Assembly: GCF_001896205.1 (NCBI RefSeq)
Contig: NZ_MPNU01000001.1
Coordinates: forward strand, 2,619,553 to 2,655,118
Origin: Edwardsiella piscicida
Lineage (GTDB): Bacteria; Pseudomonadota; Gammaproteobacteria; Enterobacterales; Enterobacteriaceae
Direction of reading: 5' to 3'
DNA: 35,566 bases
The position numbers were made by a program, and so were the translations under genes. Below are positions 16,553-26,841 of this stretch, piece after piece. The first letter of the stretch is position 1. Every line of letters begins with the position of its first letter. Under the pieces are notes generated by a model. It saw only the letters and a list, made by a program, of their open reading frames with translations, was not told the origin of the DNA and made no database searches.

Positions 16553-19249
16553 ATGGAGCCGACTTCACACACCATGTCCCTTTCCGGCATTACCCGCAGC
16601 TATCTGCTGTTCCTGCTGCTGCTGCTGCTGGGCAACCTGCTGTATGGCTATAACTATGTGAACGCCTATATCGGCGCCAAGCAGAATATGCTGGCCTCGG
16701 TGGCCAGGCAGATACAGCAGCGGGTGGAGACCTACCGCTTCATTACCTACCAGATTTATGAAAACATTCCGGCGGAAAGCACCGCGAACGCCGCGCCGAC
16801 GCCGCGCGAGCTGCGCCTGCGCCCGGACATCTATCTGCTGGACAAGGCCCGCCATAAGACCGATGCGCTGATCTTCGGCCTGCACGACAACGCCACCACC
16901 GATCTGGCCCAAAGCCTGTCGCGCTATCTGGACGTCCTGTGGAGCGCCAGCACCGACGCCTACTCGCTCTACTACCTCAACGGCCAGGACAACAGCCTGA
17001 TCCTGATTTCGACCATGCCGATGAAGGATCTCTCGGCGCGCTATAAAGACGGCTACCTGGGCAACCTGGTGGAGACCCGCAAGGCCGAAATGCTGCAGCA
17101 GTCCAACGCCCTCGACCTGCGCGAAGGCTTCTCCGGGCTGCGCAAGTTCCGTTTTCTCAACGCCTACTACTTTACCCTGCGCACCACCTTTAATAACCCG
17201 GGCCACCTGGCCACCGTCATCGCCTTCGATCTGCCGGTGGGCGATATTCTGCCGGACAATCTGCCGGCGACGCGCTTCCAGCTGCTGGAGGATCAGGACA
17301 GCATCAGCGACTGGGGCGGTCACGACGAGCTGCCGCGCGCCTTTACCCAGCTGGGCTGGCCGTGGGTCACCGTCAATGCGCCTATCTACAACACGCCGCT
17401 GAAAATCCAGTTTCATATCCCAACCATGACCCTCACGCTGGATCTGGCGCGCAATAACTTCTGGGTGCTGCTGATTAACCTAGCGCTGCTGATCCTCTCC
17501 GCCATCGGCTTCTACGTCATCCGTCATCAATATGTCCGCCCGGGCAAACGCATGGCGGCCCAGCTGAACGCCCAGCAGGAGATGAACCAGGAGATCATTA
17601 CCCACCTGCCGATGGGGCTGCTGATTTACCGCTTTGACAGCGACACCCTGGTCGCCAGCAACAAGCTGGCCGACCATCTGCTGCCCCACCTGAGCCTGAA
17701 CAAAATCGCCGCCATGGCCGATCGCCACCAGGGGAAGGTGCAGGTCAGCGTCAATAACGCCATGTACGAAGTGCAGATGGTGCGCAGCCAGCAGACGCCC
17801 TACTCCGCGCTGTTCCTGATCCGCAATCTGGATAGCGAAATGCTGATGGGCCAAAAGCTCAAGCTGACGCAGGCGGAGTATGAAAAGAACCTGACGGCGC
17901 GCAAGACCATGACCGACAACCTGGGCCGAGAGCTGCGCGATCCGCTGACGCGGATAATGCAGATCTGCGAGAGCCTGCGCCGCGACGCCGACGCCCAGTC
18001 GCCGCTGAACGATCTGTGGCTGGAGAGCCAGCACGCCCAGCGCCTGATCGATGAGATCACCCTGCTGACCGCCGTCGAAAGCCAAGACTGGGCGCCGCCG
18101 CAGGAAACCTTCCGCCTGCACGAGCGCATCGACGCCCTGCTGCTGCGCAGCCTGCCGGCCATGCGGCGCAAGGGGCTGATGCTGCTAGGACGGGTCGAAA
18201 CCGATCCCGCCCAGCAGTTCACCGGCGATATCGCCACCCTTGAGCGGGTGCTGGAGATGCTGCTGCACTACGCCATCATCACCACCGCCTACGGCAAGAT
18301 CGGCCTCACCATCACTCCCGATGCCCAGCGCCCCGGCCTGCTGCACATCACCCTCAGCGACACCGGCGCAGGCGTCTCCAGCGCCGAGCGCCACAACCTG
18401 CGCTATCCGGCGCTGGCGCCGGCCCAGCGCGATCGCTTCGCGCGCGGCTCCAGCCTGACCTACTATCTGTGCGCCCAGCTGTGTCGGCGCCTGGGCGGCG
18501 AGCTAACCATCGACAGCAAGCATGACATTGGCACCCACTACCGCTTTAGCTGCCAGATGCAGGCGCTACCCCTGGCCGAACAGGGCGATGAAAGGCTGCT
18601 GGACGGCATCACCATCCGTCTGCGGATTACCTCCGAGGAGATCCGCTCCCGGGTTGCCCAGCGCCTAGAGGGCTTTGGTGCGACCCTGCTGACCGCCGAT
18701 GCGGAGAGCGACGGCGCAGAGAGCCACAGCGATCTGACGCTGACCGACGATCCGGCGCAGGCCCAGGCCGATACCCTGCTGCTGGCGGCGGATATCGACG
18801 GCTTTGAGGAGTACGCGCCGCAGCGGATCCGGGCCAATTTTAACCTGACCGATGCGCTGATCGATGCCATCCTGCTGCTGATCGAACGGCAAATGGCGGC
18901 GACAGAATCGCCAGCGCGGTGCGAATATGCTGAAAATACGTCTCTCGATATTGATAACAATCCTTTTAAATCAAAGGATTATTATTCTCTATTTTTGGAC
19001 ACAGTACCCGCAGATGTTCAAAAACTGTATACTGAGTCGGATCAACAGGATTGGCCATCGCTGGCCCTCACCGCACATCGCCTCAAGGGGGTCTTTGCCA
19101 TGCTGGCGTTTCCCGCCGGCAAAGGGCTGTGCGAACAGTTGGAAGAGGCCATTAAACGCAACGATGCGGCACACGTTAGAGTCCTGATCAGTCACATTGA
19201 CGCTTTTGTCAGCCGACTGCTGCAACTAGGTAACCAACAATATGAATAA
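16553..19249 (+). CDS. rcsD: Phosphotransfer protein RcsD
   Basis: 898 aa, against 890 in E. coli. Membrane span near residues 14-33, periplasmic domain, second span near 300-322, a kinase-like region without the phospho-accepting His (GRELRDPLTRIMQ), an inactive receiver-like region, and a C-terminal HPt domain with H842 in LTAHRLKGVFAML. RcsD passes phosphate from RcsC to RcsB in the envelope-stress relay. The start at 16553 puts the HPt histidine at the E. coli number 842, but its AGGA is 13 bases upstream; the ATG at 16574 is an alternative. TATACT at 16505-16510 is a possible -10. The segment 18925-19040 is notably AT-rich. It overlaps rcsB by eight bases. Confidence 0.96.
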   Translation: MEPTSHTMSLSGITRSYLLFLLLLLLGNLLYGYNYVNAYIGAKQNMLASVARQIQQRVETYRFITYQIYENIPAESTANAAPTPRELRLRPDIYLLDKARHKTDALIFGLHDNATTDLAQSLSRYLDVLWSASTDAYSLYYLNGQDNSLILISTMPMKDLSARYKDGYLGNLVETRKAEMLQQSNALDLREGFSGLRKFRFLNAYYFTLRTTFNNPGHLATVIAFDLPVGDILPDNLPATRFQLLEDQDSISDWGGHDELPRAFTQLGWPWVTVNAPIYNTPLKIQFHIPTMTLTLDLARNNFWVLLINLALLILSAIGFYVIRHQYVRPGKRMAAQLNAQQEMNQEIITHLPMGLLIYRFDSDTLVASNKLADHLLPHLSLNKIAAMADRHQGKVQVSVNNAMYEVQMVRSQQTPYSALFLIRNLDSEMLMGQKLKLTQAEYEKNLTARKTMTDNLGRELRDPLTRIMQICESLRRDADAQSPLNDLWLESQHAQRLIDEITLLTAVESQDWAPPQETFRLHERIDALLLRSLPAMRRKGLMLLGRVETDPAQQFTGDIATLERVLEMLLHYAIITTAYGKIGLTITPDAQRPGLLHITLSDTGAGVSSAERHNLRYPALAPAQRDRFARGSSLTYYLCAQLCRRLGGELTIDSKHDIGTHYRFSCQMQALPLAEQGDERLLDGITIRLRITSEEIRSRVAQRLEGFGATLLTADAESDGAESHSDLTLTDDPAQAQADTLLLAADIDGFEEYAPQRIRANFNLTDALIDAILLLIERQMAATESPARCEYAENTSLDIDNNPFKSKDYYSLFLDTVPADVQKLYTESDQQDWPSLALTAHRLKGVFAMLAFPAGKGLCEQLEEAIKRNDAAHVRVLISHIDAFVSRLLQLGNQQYE
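18925..19040 (+). promoter_or_regulatory. AT-rich segment inside rcsD; possible rcsB promoter
   Basis: Within the GC-rich rcsD gene this stretch, just before the HPt core, is distinctly AT-rich. It contains a perfect inverted repeat AATCCTTT/AAAGGATT (18959-18966 and 18973-18980, six-base loop) and TATACT at 19028-19033 as a -10-like hexamer, about 210 bases before rcsB. In E. coli a second rcsB promoter lies within the 3' part of rcsD. No good -35 was found, so the exact start is open. Confidence 0.4.
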
Positions 19250-19895
19250 CCTGAATGTAATCATTGCTGATGACCACCCCATTGTCCTGTTCGGCATCCG
19301 CAAGTCGCTAGAACAGATCGAATGGGTTAACGTGGTCGGAGAATTTGAAGATTCCACAGCGCTGATCAATAGCCTGCCCAAACTGGACGTCAACGTGCTG
19401 ATCACCGATCTCTCCATGCCCGGTGACAAGTACGGCGACGGCATTACGCTGATCAAATACATCAAGCGCCACTTTCCCGAGCTGTCCATCATCGTCCTGA
19501 CCATGAACAACAACCCGGCGATCCTCAGCGCCGTTCTGGATCTGGATATCGAGGGGATCGTGCTGAAACAGGGGGCGCCCACCGATCTGCCCAAGGCGCT
19601 GGCCGCCCTGCAGAAAGGCAAAAAGTTCACCCCGGAGAGCGTCTCCAAGCTGCTGGAGAAAATCAATGCCAGCGGCTACGGCGACAAGCGCCTCTCGCCG
19701 AAAGAGAGCGAGGTTTTGCGCCTGTTTGCCGAGGGATTTCTGGTCACCGAGATCGCCAAAAAGCTCAACCGCAGCATCAAGACCATCAGCAGCCAGAAGA
19801 AATCAGCGATGCTGAAGCTGGGGGTCGACAACGATATCGCCCTGCTAAACTATCTGTCATCGGTCAACATCATGCCGAATGACGACAAGGCATAA
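19242..19895 (+). CDS. rcsB: Response regulator RcsB
   Basis: 217 aa, against 216 in E. coli, and nearly identical over most of its length. Receiver domain with acidic pocket D10/D11 and phospho-acceptor D56 (LITDLSMPGDKYGDG), then a LuxR/FixJ-type helix-turn-helix (LSPKESEVLRLFAEGFLVTEIAKKLNRSIKTISSQKKSAMLKLG). It controls capsule, flagella and envelope-stress genes, alone or with partners such as RcsA. The ATG lies within the last codons of rcsD, so the two are translationally coupled. A strong terminator follows. Confidence 0.99.
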   Translation: MNNLNVIIADDHPIVLFGIRKSLEQIEWVNVVGEFEDSTALINSLPKLDVNVLITDLSMPGDKYGDGITLIKYIKRHFPELSIIVLTMNNNPAILSAVLDLDIEGIVLKQGAPTDLPKALAALQKGKKFTPESVSKLLEKINASGYGDKRLSPKESEVLRLFAEGFLVTEIAKKLNRSIKTISSQKKSAMLKLGVDNDIALLNYLSSVNIMPNDDKA

Positions 19896-19903
19896 CCCCC
19901 GCA

Positions 19904-19930
19904 CCCCGCCCCGCATCGGCGGGGTTTTTT
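19904..19930 (+). terminator. Terminator of rcsDB
   Basis: CCCCGCC (19904-19910) and GGCGGGG (19918-19924) form a 7-bp GC stem with a seven-base loop, followed by six T. It lies between the convergent rcsB and rcsC genes, nine bases after the rcsB stop codon, and touches the rcsC stop codon. Confidence 0.92.
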
Positions 19931-22799
19931 ATGCCTCGTTCTCCCGGCGCCGGCGGATCTGCAGCGCATAGCCGCTGAGGGAGGCCAGCAGGTCTTCCCG
20001 CATCACCGGCTTAGACAGGCAGCTGTCCATTCCCACCTCAATGCAGCGCTGGCGCTCCTCGGCCAGCGCGTTAGCCGTCACCCCCACGATCGGCAGGGTG
20101 CGCCCCTGCTGACGCAGTCGCTCGGTCAGCTGATAGCCATCCATATTGGGCATATTCACGTCCGTCAGCACGATGTCCGCCGCCTGCTGCTGCAGTGCCC
20201 CCAGGGCGTCGACCCCATCGCAGGCCACCGCGACCTGGCTAAAGCCCAGCGAGATCAGCTGATCGGCCAGCAGACGTCGGTTGATCGGATGATCGTCTAC
20301 GATCAGGACCGCAATATCGCTGAAGTCCTGCTGGCGATCCGCCGGCGCCGCGCTGGCGCTGTCCGGGCTGCACTCCACGACGCTCTCCGGCGCGAAAATG
20401 CGGTTCAGCACCTGCAGCAGCTCCAGCGGCGCAGCGGTATTGAGCAGCCATTCCCCCGAGGCGTGGCGACGGGCGTGGCCGAGGTAGTCGGCGCACAGCC
20501 GCACCTGGGCGGCGAACGCCTGCCCCGTCTGCGGCGGATGATCGCAGATCAGCACATCCTGCGCCGTCGACGGCGTCAGCGGCGGGCAGAGACACACCCG
20601 CGCACCGGCGGCGCTCAGCAGCGTCTGCAGATAGCGCTCCAGACGGGCGTTATGGATATCCAGCCACAGGGTGCGCTGCTGCAGCGCCGGCTGCAGCGGC
20701 TGCGCCGCCTTGGCCTGATACATCGGCAGGCGAATGGTAAAGATGCTGCCCAGCCCCGGCGACGACTCCACCGCGATATCGCCGTCCATCAGGCTAACCA
20801 GCTTCTCGCAGATGGCCAGCCCCAGTCCGGTACCGTGAAAATGGCGCTGAACGCCGCTGCCCACCTGGAAGAAGGGATCGAACAGGCGCAGCACGTCGCG
20901 CGGCGGGATCCCGAGCCCCGTGTCGCGCACCCGGAACTCCAGATAGAAGTCATTCACCCGCGCCTGCAGAATGATGCAGCCGGTATCGGTAAACTTGATG
21001 GCGTTGCTCAGCAGATTCGAGAGCACCTGCTGAATACGCATGATGTCGCCGGAGAGGGCCTCCGGCACATCCGGCTCAATAAAGCAGTACAGCGTCAGAC
21101 GCTTGCGAACCACCAGCGGGAGGTAGTTGCCGATGATATGCGGGATCACCTCGCGCGGGACGAAGCGGCCGGGCTCGATCTTCAGCTGCTCCGACTCTAT
21201 CTTGGAGAAGTCGAGAATATCGTTGATGATCTTCAGCAGCAGTCCCGAAGAGTTGCTCATCGCCCCCAGCAGACGCTGTACCTCCTCCGGCAGCGTCTTG
21301 GTGCGCAGCAGATCCAGGTTGCCGATAATGCCGTACAGCGGGGTGCGCAGCTCATGGCTGACGGTCGCCAGAAACATCGACTTAGACTGGCTGGCCTGCT
21401 CGGCGGCGGCGGCCATCTCCTGCAGCGACTCCTCCATCTTCACCCTGGCGCTGACGTCGACCATGGCGCAAATCGCCACGTCCTCATTGCGGTAGCGCGA
21501 GCGAACAAAGCTGATCTGCAGATTCTGGTTCTGCACGGTGATCACATCCAGTACGCTGACCGGCTCTTCGCAGATAATCCGGGTGATGCGCTGGCGATCC
21601 TCGGGCGTAAACTGACTGATATAGTTGTGGGCCAGTTCGTTGCTGAGGATGTTGCTGCCGTCGCGCGCGCGTAGGATCGAAATGCCCACCGGCGCCGACG
21701 CCACGATCTTGCGGTTAAACTGCTCATGCTCCTCCAGCCGCAGCGCGTTATTCTCCGCCGGCCGGAACATCTTGCGCTCAAACAGCCAGGTCAGGACGAA
21801 CAGCACGATCCCGCTGATCAGGTTCAGCACGATGGCGTTGATCAACAGCAGGTTAAAACGCTCCAGCAGCACTCGCGACGGCAGCGAGTAGACGATGGAC
21901 AGACCGCTCGGCTGCAGCTTTTTCTTCAGCAGCAGCGTATCGTAGCTGCTGTTATAGCCAAAGTAGTTCTCATCGTCCGGCAGGCCGCTCAGGATCGGCA
22001 GCGGCCCGCCGTTTTCGGCATAGCTCAGCAGCGTATCGCCGCTGTCGCTGAGCAGCGTGACCCCGATCGGCAGCATCGACGGATTGGTCAGCTCCTCCAG
22101 ACGCAGCGTCTGCTCGGTGCCCAGCACCGCCTCCAGCTGGTTGCCGCTGTATATCGGCGAGGCAATGTACAGCGAGCCGGCGTCGCTCTGCGCGCCCGGG
22201 ATCACCCAGAACAGCGACTGATCCTTGTCGTTGCTGCCCTGAAAACGCATGACCCGCTGCTGCAGCAGGCGCAGGGTATTGCCGCCGTCCAGGGGCACGT
22301 TGCGGATACTGAAATCCGCCAGACATTGACTGCTGCCGCCGATGACGAAGATCCGGTTGAGATCGTAGGCGGCGACAAAGTTCTCCTTCCAGTAGCGGAT
22401 AAACCCGCTGAGCGCCCGCAGAGAGGTGCGATAGCCCTCGCTGATGCGCCGGCAGTCGGACTCGGGAAAGATCGGCAGCAGCGGCGGTAGCTCGCCGCTG
22501 ATGTCCAGCGCCCTGCCGCTGTAGGGCTGAATGCTGCTGTCGCTGCCCGACCAGGCCAGCCGATTCTCGGCGATATAGCGAATATCGCGCATGGTGGCGT
22601 TCGCGTGGCGGATGACCGCCTGGGCCTGATCGAAGTTCAGGTTAAAGTCCTGACGGATATCGGACTCTTTCTCATGAAACTTATTCAGAATATAGAAGGT
22701 GGTCAGCAGGGCGCCCAGGATCCACAGCATCAGCGCCAGCGTGCGGAACAGATAGCGGGAAACCTTGAGCGTGGTGCGAAAGGAGACGAAGTATTTCAA
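19929..22799 (-). CDS. rcsC: Hybrid sensor kinase RcsC
   Basis: 956 aa, close to E. coli RcsC (about 949). Membrane span at about residues 20-38, periplasmic domain, span at about 316-338, and a PAS-like linker. The histidine kinase has H482 in FLATVSHELRTPLYGIIG, N box LSNLLSNAIKFTDTG and G boxes DTGLGIP and GTGLGLAIC. An RcsC-type middle domain follows, then a C-terminal receiver with D880 in VLTDVNMPNMDGY. RcsC autophosphorylates, moves phosphate to its own receiver and then to RcsD; RcsF and IgaA, which feed into it, are not in this window. It converges with rcsDB as in E. coli. The N-terminal MKYFVSFRTTLKVSRYLFR matches the family start. Confidence 0.97.
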   Translation of the reverse strand: MKYFVSFRTTLKVSRYLFRTLALMLWILGALLTTFYILNKFHEKESDIRQDFNLNFDQAQAVIRHANATMRDIRYIAENRLAWSGSDSSIQPYSGRALDISGELPPLLPIFPESDCRRISEGYRTSLRALSGFIRYWKENFVAAYDLNRIFVIGGSSQCLADFSIRNVPLDGGNTLRLLQQRVMRFQGSNDKDQSLFWVIPGAQSDAGSLYIASPIYSGNQLEAVLGTEQTLRLEELTNPSMLPIGVTLLSDSGDTLLSYAENGGPLPILSGLPDDENYFGYNSSYDTLLLKKKLQPSGLSIVYSLPSRVLLERFNLLLINAIVLNLISGIVLFVLTWLFERKMFRPAENNALRLEEHEQFNRKIVASAPVGISILRARDGSNILSNELAHNYISQFTPEDRQRITRIICEEPVSVLDVITVQNQNLQISFVRSRYRNEDVAICAMVDVSARVKMEESLQEMAAAAEQASQSKSMFLATVSHELRTPLYGIIGNLDLLRTKTLPEEVQRLLGAMSNSSGLLLKIINDILDFSKIESEQLKIEPGRFVPREVIPHIIGNYLPLVVRKRLTLYCFIEPDVPEALSGDIMRIQQVLSNLLSNAIKFTDTGCIILQARVNDFYLEFRVRDTGLGIPPRDVLRLFDPFFQVGSGVQRHFHGTGLGLAICEKLVSLMDGDIAVESSPGLGSIFTIRLPMYQAKAAQPLQPALQQRTLWLDIHNARLERYLQTLLSAAGARVCLCPPLTPSTAQDVLICDHPPQTGQAFAAQVRLCADYLGHARRHASGEWLLNTAAPLELLQVLNRIFAPESVVECSPDSASAAPADRQQDFSDIAVLIVDDHPINRRLLADQLISLGFSQVAVACDGVDALGALQQQAADIVLTDVNMPNMDGYQLTERLRQQGRTLPIVGVTANALAEERQRCIEVGMDSCLSKPVMREDLLASLSGYALQIRRRRENEA

Positions 22800-22954
22800 C
22801 GTGGCGCCCGTAACCGTAGTAACAGAGAGAATGGCGTTAAGGTAGCGACAAACCCCGCGCGGCGCAATGACCTGGCGGCATAACGGCGCGTCAGCGCGAT
22901 TCAGCCGGGGGCGGCATCAGCGCGTCAACCGATAGCCGGGCACGTCAGCGGCAT

Positions 22955-22980
22955 AAAAAAAGGGCCGGAGTAACCGGCCC
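22955..22980 (-). terminator. Terminator of gyrA
   Basis: On the minus strand GGGCCGG and CCGGCCC (plus 22974-22980 and 22962-22968) form a 7-bp stem with a five-base loop, and seven U follow (plus 22955-22961). It starts 21 bases past the gyrA stop codon. Confidence 0.92.
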
Positions 22981-23001
22981 TTGTGACGCCTGCGTCAACG
23001 C

Positions 23002-25638
23002 TTATTCCGCGTCGTCCTCGGCGGCATCGTCATCGCTCTCCACTTCCGGCACGATCTCATCGTCACCCTCCGCGGCGCTGCCGTCGATGCTGTCCAGATC
23101 TTCGTCGTCAACCGGCTCGACGACCCGCTGCAGCCCCACCACGTGCTCGTCTTCAGCGGTACGGATCAGGATAACCCCCTGCGTATTACGCCCGACGATG
23201 CTGACCTCGGATACGCGGGTGCGCACCAGGGTACCGGCATCGGTGATCATCATGATCTGGTCGCAGTCCTCGACCTGCACCGCGCCGACGACGCTGCCGT
23301 TACGCTCGGTCACCTTGATGGAGATAACCCCCTGGGTCGCGCGTGACTTGGTCGGATACTCGGCCACGCCGCTGCGTTTGCCGTAGCCGTTCTGGGTCAC
23401 GGTCAGGATAGCGCCTTCGCCGTGCGGTACGATCAGCGATACCACGCGATCGTCTCCGGCCAGCTTGATGCCTCGCACCCCGGTCGCGGTACGCCCCATG
23501 GCACGCACCGCGTCCTCCTTGAAGCGCACCACTTTACCGGCGGCGGAGAACAGCATCACCTCGTCGTTGCCATCGGTCAGATCGACCCCGATCAGCTCAT
23601 CGCCGTCGTTGAGGTTCACGGCGATAATCCCGGCGGCGCGCGGACGGCTGAACTCGGTCAGCGCCGTCTTCTTCACCGTACCGCTGGCGGTCGCCATAAA
23701 CACGTTGACCCCTTCGGCGTACTCACGCACCGGCAGGATAGCGGTGATGCGCTCGTCGGCCTCCAGCGGCAGCAGGTTGATGATCGGACGACCGCGGGCA
23801 CCGCGGCTGGCCTCCGGCAGCTGATACACCTTCATCCAGTACATGCGGCCCCGGCTGGAGAAGCACAGGATCGTGTCGTGGGTATTGGCCACCAGCAGCC
23901 GATCGATAAAGTCCTCTTCTTTAATTCGCGCGGCGGACTTACCCTTACCGCCGCGACGCTGAGCCTCATAGTCGCTCAGCGGCTGGTACTTCACGTAGCC
24001 CTGATGCGACAGGGTCACCACGACGTCTTCCTGCTCGATCAGATCTTCGATATTGATATCCGCCGTGTTGGCGGTGATCTCGGTGCGGCGCGCATCGCCA
24101 AACTGCTCGCGGATGGCGATCAGCTCTTCGCGGATCACCTCCATCAGGCGCTCCGGGCTCTGCAGGATGAAGATCAGCGCGGCGATCTGCTCTAACAGCG
24201 CCTTGTACTCATCCAGCAGCTTCTCGTGCTCCAGGCCGGTCAGCTTCTGCAGACGCAGATCCAGGATCGCCTGCGCCTGCTGCTCCGTCAGGTGATAATG
24301 GCCGTCGCGAATGCCATACTGCGGCTCCAGCCACTCCGGACGCGCGGCGTCGTCGCCGGCGCGTGCCAGCATCGCCGCCACGTTGCCCAGCGCCCAGGCT
24401 TGGGAAACCAGCGCAGCCTTGGCCTCGGCGGGCGTCGGCGCACGGCGGATCAGCTCAATGATCGGATCGATGTTGACCAGCGCAATGGCCAGGCCTTCCA
24501 ATATGTGGGCACGCTCGCGCGCTTTGCGCAGTTCAAAGATGGTGCGGCGGGTCACTACCTCACGGCGGTGGCGCACAAAGGCTTCCAGGCACTCTTTCAG
24601 GGTCAGCAGCTTCGGCTGTCCCTGGTGCAGCGCCACCATGTTGATACCGAAGGAGACCTGCATCTGCGTCTGGGTGTAGAGGTTATTCAGCACCACCTCG
24701 CCCACCGCGTCGCGCTTGACTTCGATAACGATGCGCATCCCGTCCTTATCGGACTCATCGCGCAGGGCGCTGATGCCCTCGACGCGCTTCTCTTTCACCA
24801 GCTCGGCGATTTTCTCGATCAGACGCGCCTTGTTGACCTGATAGGGGATCTCATGCACCACGATGGTTTCGCGGCCATTTTTATCGTCAACCTCGATCTC
24901 GGCGCGCGCGCGCACGTAGATCTTGCCGCGCCCAGTACGGTAAGCCTCTTCAATGCCGCGGCGCCCGTTGATGATCGCCGCCGTCGGGAAGTCCGGCCCC
25001 GGGATATGCTCCATCAGCCCTTCGATGGTGATGTTCTCATCATCGATATAGGCCAGGCAGCCGTTGATCACCTCGGTCAGGTTATGGGGAGGAATGTTGG
25101 TCGCCATCCCCACCGCGATACCGGCAGAGCCGTTGACCAGCAGGTTGGGCACCTTGGTCGGCAGGACGTCGGGGATCTGTTCAGTGCCGTCGTAGTTGGG
25201 CACATAGTCCACCGTCTCTTTGTCCAGATCGGCCAACAGCTCATGAGCAATCTTCGCCATGCGCACTTCGGTGTAACGCATCGCCGCCGCGGAGTCGCCG
25301 TCGATGGAGCCAAAGTTACCCTGGCCGTCGACCAGCATATAGCGCAGGGAGAACGGCTGCGCCATACGCACGATAGTGTCATAAACCGCGCTGTCACCGT
25401 GTGGGTGATATTTACCGATAACGTCACCAACCACACGGGCCGATTTTTTGTATGGTTTGTTCCAGTCATTGCCCAGTACGTTCATCGCAAACAGGACGCG
25501 ACGGTGTACCGGCTTCAGGCCATCCCGAACATCCGGCAGCGCACGACCGACGATAACGGACATGGCGTAATCCAGATATGAGTTTTTCAACTCTTCTTCG
25601 ATATTGACCGGCGTAATCTCTCTGGCAAGGTCGCTCAT
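23002..25638 (-). CDS. gyrA: DNA gyrase subunit A
   Basis: 878 aa, against 875 in E. coli. It is the breakage-reunion subunit of type II topoisomerase, which works with GyrB to introduce negative supercoils. Catalytic Y122 is in [11 protein letters not shown]. The quinolone-determining region reads [13 protein letters not shown] with S83 and D87, the residues of quinolone-susceptible enzymes. The GyrA box QRRGGKGK is present in the C-terminal pinwheel domain, and the protein ends in a strongly acidic tail (from about residue 850: [10 protein letters not shown], then [22 protein letters not shown]). It diverges from ubiG, as in E. coli. A TATCAT hexamer on the minus strand (plus 25729-25734) is a possible -10. 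Confidence 0.99.
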   Translation of the reverse strand: MSDLAREITPVNIEEELKNSYLDYAMSVIVGRALPDVRDGLKPVHRRVLFAMNVLGNDWNKPYKKSARVVGDVIGKYHPHGDSAVYDTIVRMAQPFSLRYMLVDGQGNFGSIDGDSAAAMRYTEVRMAKIAHELLADLDKETVDYVPNYDGTEQIPDVLPTKVPNLLVNGSAGIAVGMATNIPPHNLTEVINGCLAYIDDENITIEGLMEHIPGPDFPTAAIINGRRGIEEAYRTGRGKIYVRARAEIEVDDKNGRETIVVHEIPYQVNKARLIEKIAELVKEKRVEGISALRDESDKDGMRIVIEVKRDAVGEVVLNNLYTQTQMQVSFGINMVALHQGQPKLLTLKECLEAFVRHRREVVTRRTIFELRKARERAHILEGLAIALVNIDPIIELIRRAPTPAEAKAALVSQAWALGNVAAMLARAGDDAARPEWLEPQYGIRDGHYHLTEQQAQAILDLRLQKLTGLEHEKLLDEYKALLEQIAALIFILQSPERLMEVIREELIAIREQFGDARRTEITANTADINIEDLIEQEDVVVTLSHQGYVKYQPLSDYEAQRRGGKGKSAARIKEEDFIDRLLVANTHDTILCFSSRGRMYWMKVYQLPEASRGARGRPIINLLPLEADERITAILPVREYAEGVNVFMATASGTVKKTALTEFSRPRAAGIIAVNLNDGDELIGVDLTDGNDEVMLFSAAGKVVRFKEDAVRAMGRTATGVRGIKLAGDDRVVSLIVPHGEGAILTVTQNGYGKRSGVAEYPTKSRATQGVISIKVTERNGSVVGAVQVEDCDQIMMITDAGTLVRTRVSEVSIVGRNTQGVILIRTAEDEHVVGLQRVVEPVDDEDLDSIDGSAAEGDDEIVPEVESDDDAAEDDAE

Positions 25639-25797
25639 GGAGCTGCTATCCCTCTACTAATTATTCATCTGCCGCTACCCTCAATACATCGAGTAGAACC
25701 AGGCGCATACACGATGACAAAGACGATAATGATACCACAAAGGCCGGGGTTGTGCGAAATGCACAGCGCCATCGTAGCGTTAGCGCCGACTGCCCCT

Positions 25798-25824
25798 TTG
25801 CCATCGCGGAACAACGGGTATAAT
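25798..25824 (+). promoter_or_regulatory. Probable ubiG promoter
   Basis: TTGCCA at 25798-25803 and a perfect TATAAT at 25819-25824 are separated by 15 bases, a little short. They lie about 57 bases before the ubiG start codon. Confidence 0.6.
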
Positions 25825-25880
25825 CGCCTCAGAGGGTCTTTTTTTGCGCGCGCCGCCGCGCTGGATTAAAGGAGTCAGAG

Positions 25881-26588
25881 GTGTCACAAAACGTTGATCT
25901 GCAGGAAATTGCCAAGTTTGAAGCCGTCGCCTCACGCTGGTGGGATCCCGAGGGCGAATTCAAACCGCTGCACCGCATCAATCCCCTGCGCCTGGACTAT
26001 ATCCTGCAGCGCGCCGACGGCCTGTTCGCCAAGCGGGTGCTCGACGTCGGCTGCGGCGGCGGCATTCTGGCGGAAAGCATGGCGCAGGCCGGCGCCGAGG
26101 TCACCGGGCTGGATATGGGCGCGGAGCCGCTGCAGGTGGCACGCCTACACGCCCTGGAGAGCGGCGTCACGGTCAACTATCTGCAGGAGACGGTCGAACA
26201 GCACGCCGAACGCGCCGACGCACAGTATGACGTGGTCACCTGCATGGAGATGCTGGAGCATGTGCCGGATCCCCGCTCCGTGGTACTGGCCTGCGCCCGC
26301 CTGGTCAAACCCGGCGGACAGGTGTTCTTTTCGACCATCAACCGAAACCCCAAGGCCTGGCTGCTGATGGTGCTGGGCGCCGAGTACCTGCTGAAAATGG
26401 TGCCCAAGGGCACCCATGACCCGCGCAAGTTTATCCGCCCCGCCGAGCTGATGGGCTGGCTGGACAGCGCCCCGCTGACGGTGCGCCATCTCTGCGGCAT
26501 GCACTATAACCCGCTGCGCGATCGCTTCACCCTGGGCCAGGGGGTCGACGTCAACTATCTACTGCACGCCTGCCGCGAGGCGGAGTAG
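25881..26588 (+). CDS. ubiG: Ubiquinone biosynthesis O-methyltransferase UbiG
   Basis: 235 aa, against 240 in E. coli. A class I SAM-dependent methyltransferase that performs both O-methylations of ubiquinone synthesis. Motif [17 protein letters not shown] is at about residues 52-67, with the acidic loop GLDMGAEPL and motif [13 protein letters not shown] downstream. The start codon is GTG at 25881, supported by GGAG seven bases upstream and by the conserved [23 protein letters not shown] just inside. It is monocistronic, between divergent gyrA and a strong terminator. Confidence 0.97.
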   Translation: MSQNVDLQEIAKFEAVASRWWDPEGEFKPLHRINPLRLDYILQRADGLFAKRVLDVGCGGGILAESMAQAGAEVTGLDMGAEPLQVARLHALESGVTVNYLQETVEQHAERADAQYDVVTCMEMLEHVPDPRSVVLACARLVKPGGQVFFSTINRNPKAWLLMVLGAEYLLKMVPKGTHDPRKFIRPAELMGWLDSAPLTVRHLCGMHYNPLRDRFTLGQGVDVNYLLHACREAE

Positions 26589-26598
26589 CGCGCGTCGT

Positions 26599-26636
26599 CG
26601 TCACCGCCGCCTTTTTACCCGCGGCGGTGACGTTTT
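26599..26636 (+). terminator. Terminator of ubiG
   Basis: CGTCACCGCCGC (26599-26610) pairs perfectly with GCGGCGGTGACG (26621-26632), a 12-bp stem with a ten-base loop, followed by four T. Confidence 0.85.
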
Positions 26637-26794
26637 AACCCATTCCGAGCCAGATCAAGATTGCCGGTTTCCGTAACGAATAATAAAACGGCAAACGATC
26701 AATTTTTTTAAAAGCGACCCTCATGTTATCCCCTCGCGGACAGCGCCAGAGCGGACGCCGCCTACCGTCCGCTACGTAACATTTCACCCCCAAC
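26637..26794. other. Intergenic DNA upstream of the nrdA control region
   Basis: Together with the sites listed next, this forms the 379-base gap between ubiG and nrdA. It includes an AT-rich patch near 26678-26712. I see no gene or clear symmetric site in this part. Confidence 0.4.
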
Positions 26795-26803
26795 TTATCC
26801 ACA
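26795..26803 (+). promoter_or_regulatory. DnaA box upstream of nrdA
   Basis: TTATCCACA is an exact match to the DnaA consensus TTATNCACA. It lies about 50 bases upstream of the NrdR boxes. E. coli nrdAB is also regulated by DnaA from upstream boxes, which ties ribonucleotide reductase expression to replication. Confidence 0.75.
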
Positions 26804-26841
26804 AGCACGCGCCATTTTGTTCACTTGCAAAACGCGGACAA

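Noticed and set aside
20289..22490. Long open frames antisense to rcsC
   Set aside because: Shadow frames of a GC-rich gene; the Arg/Gln-rich translations have no recognisable domain.
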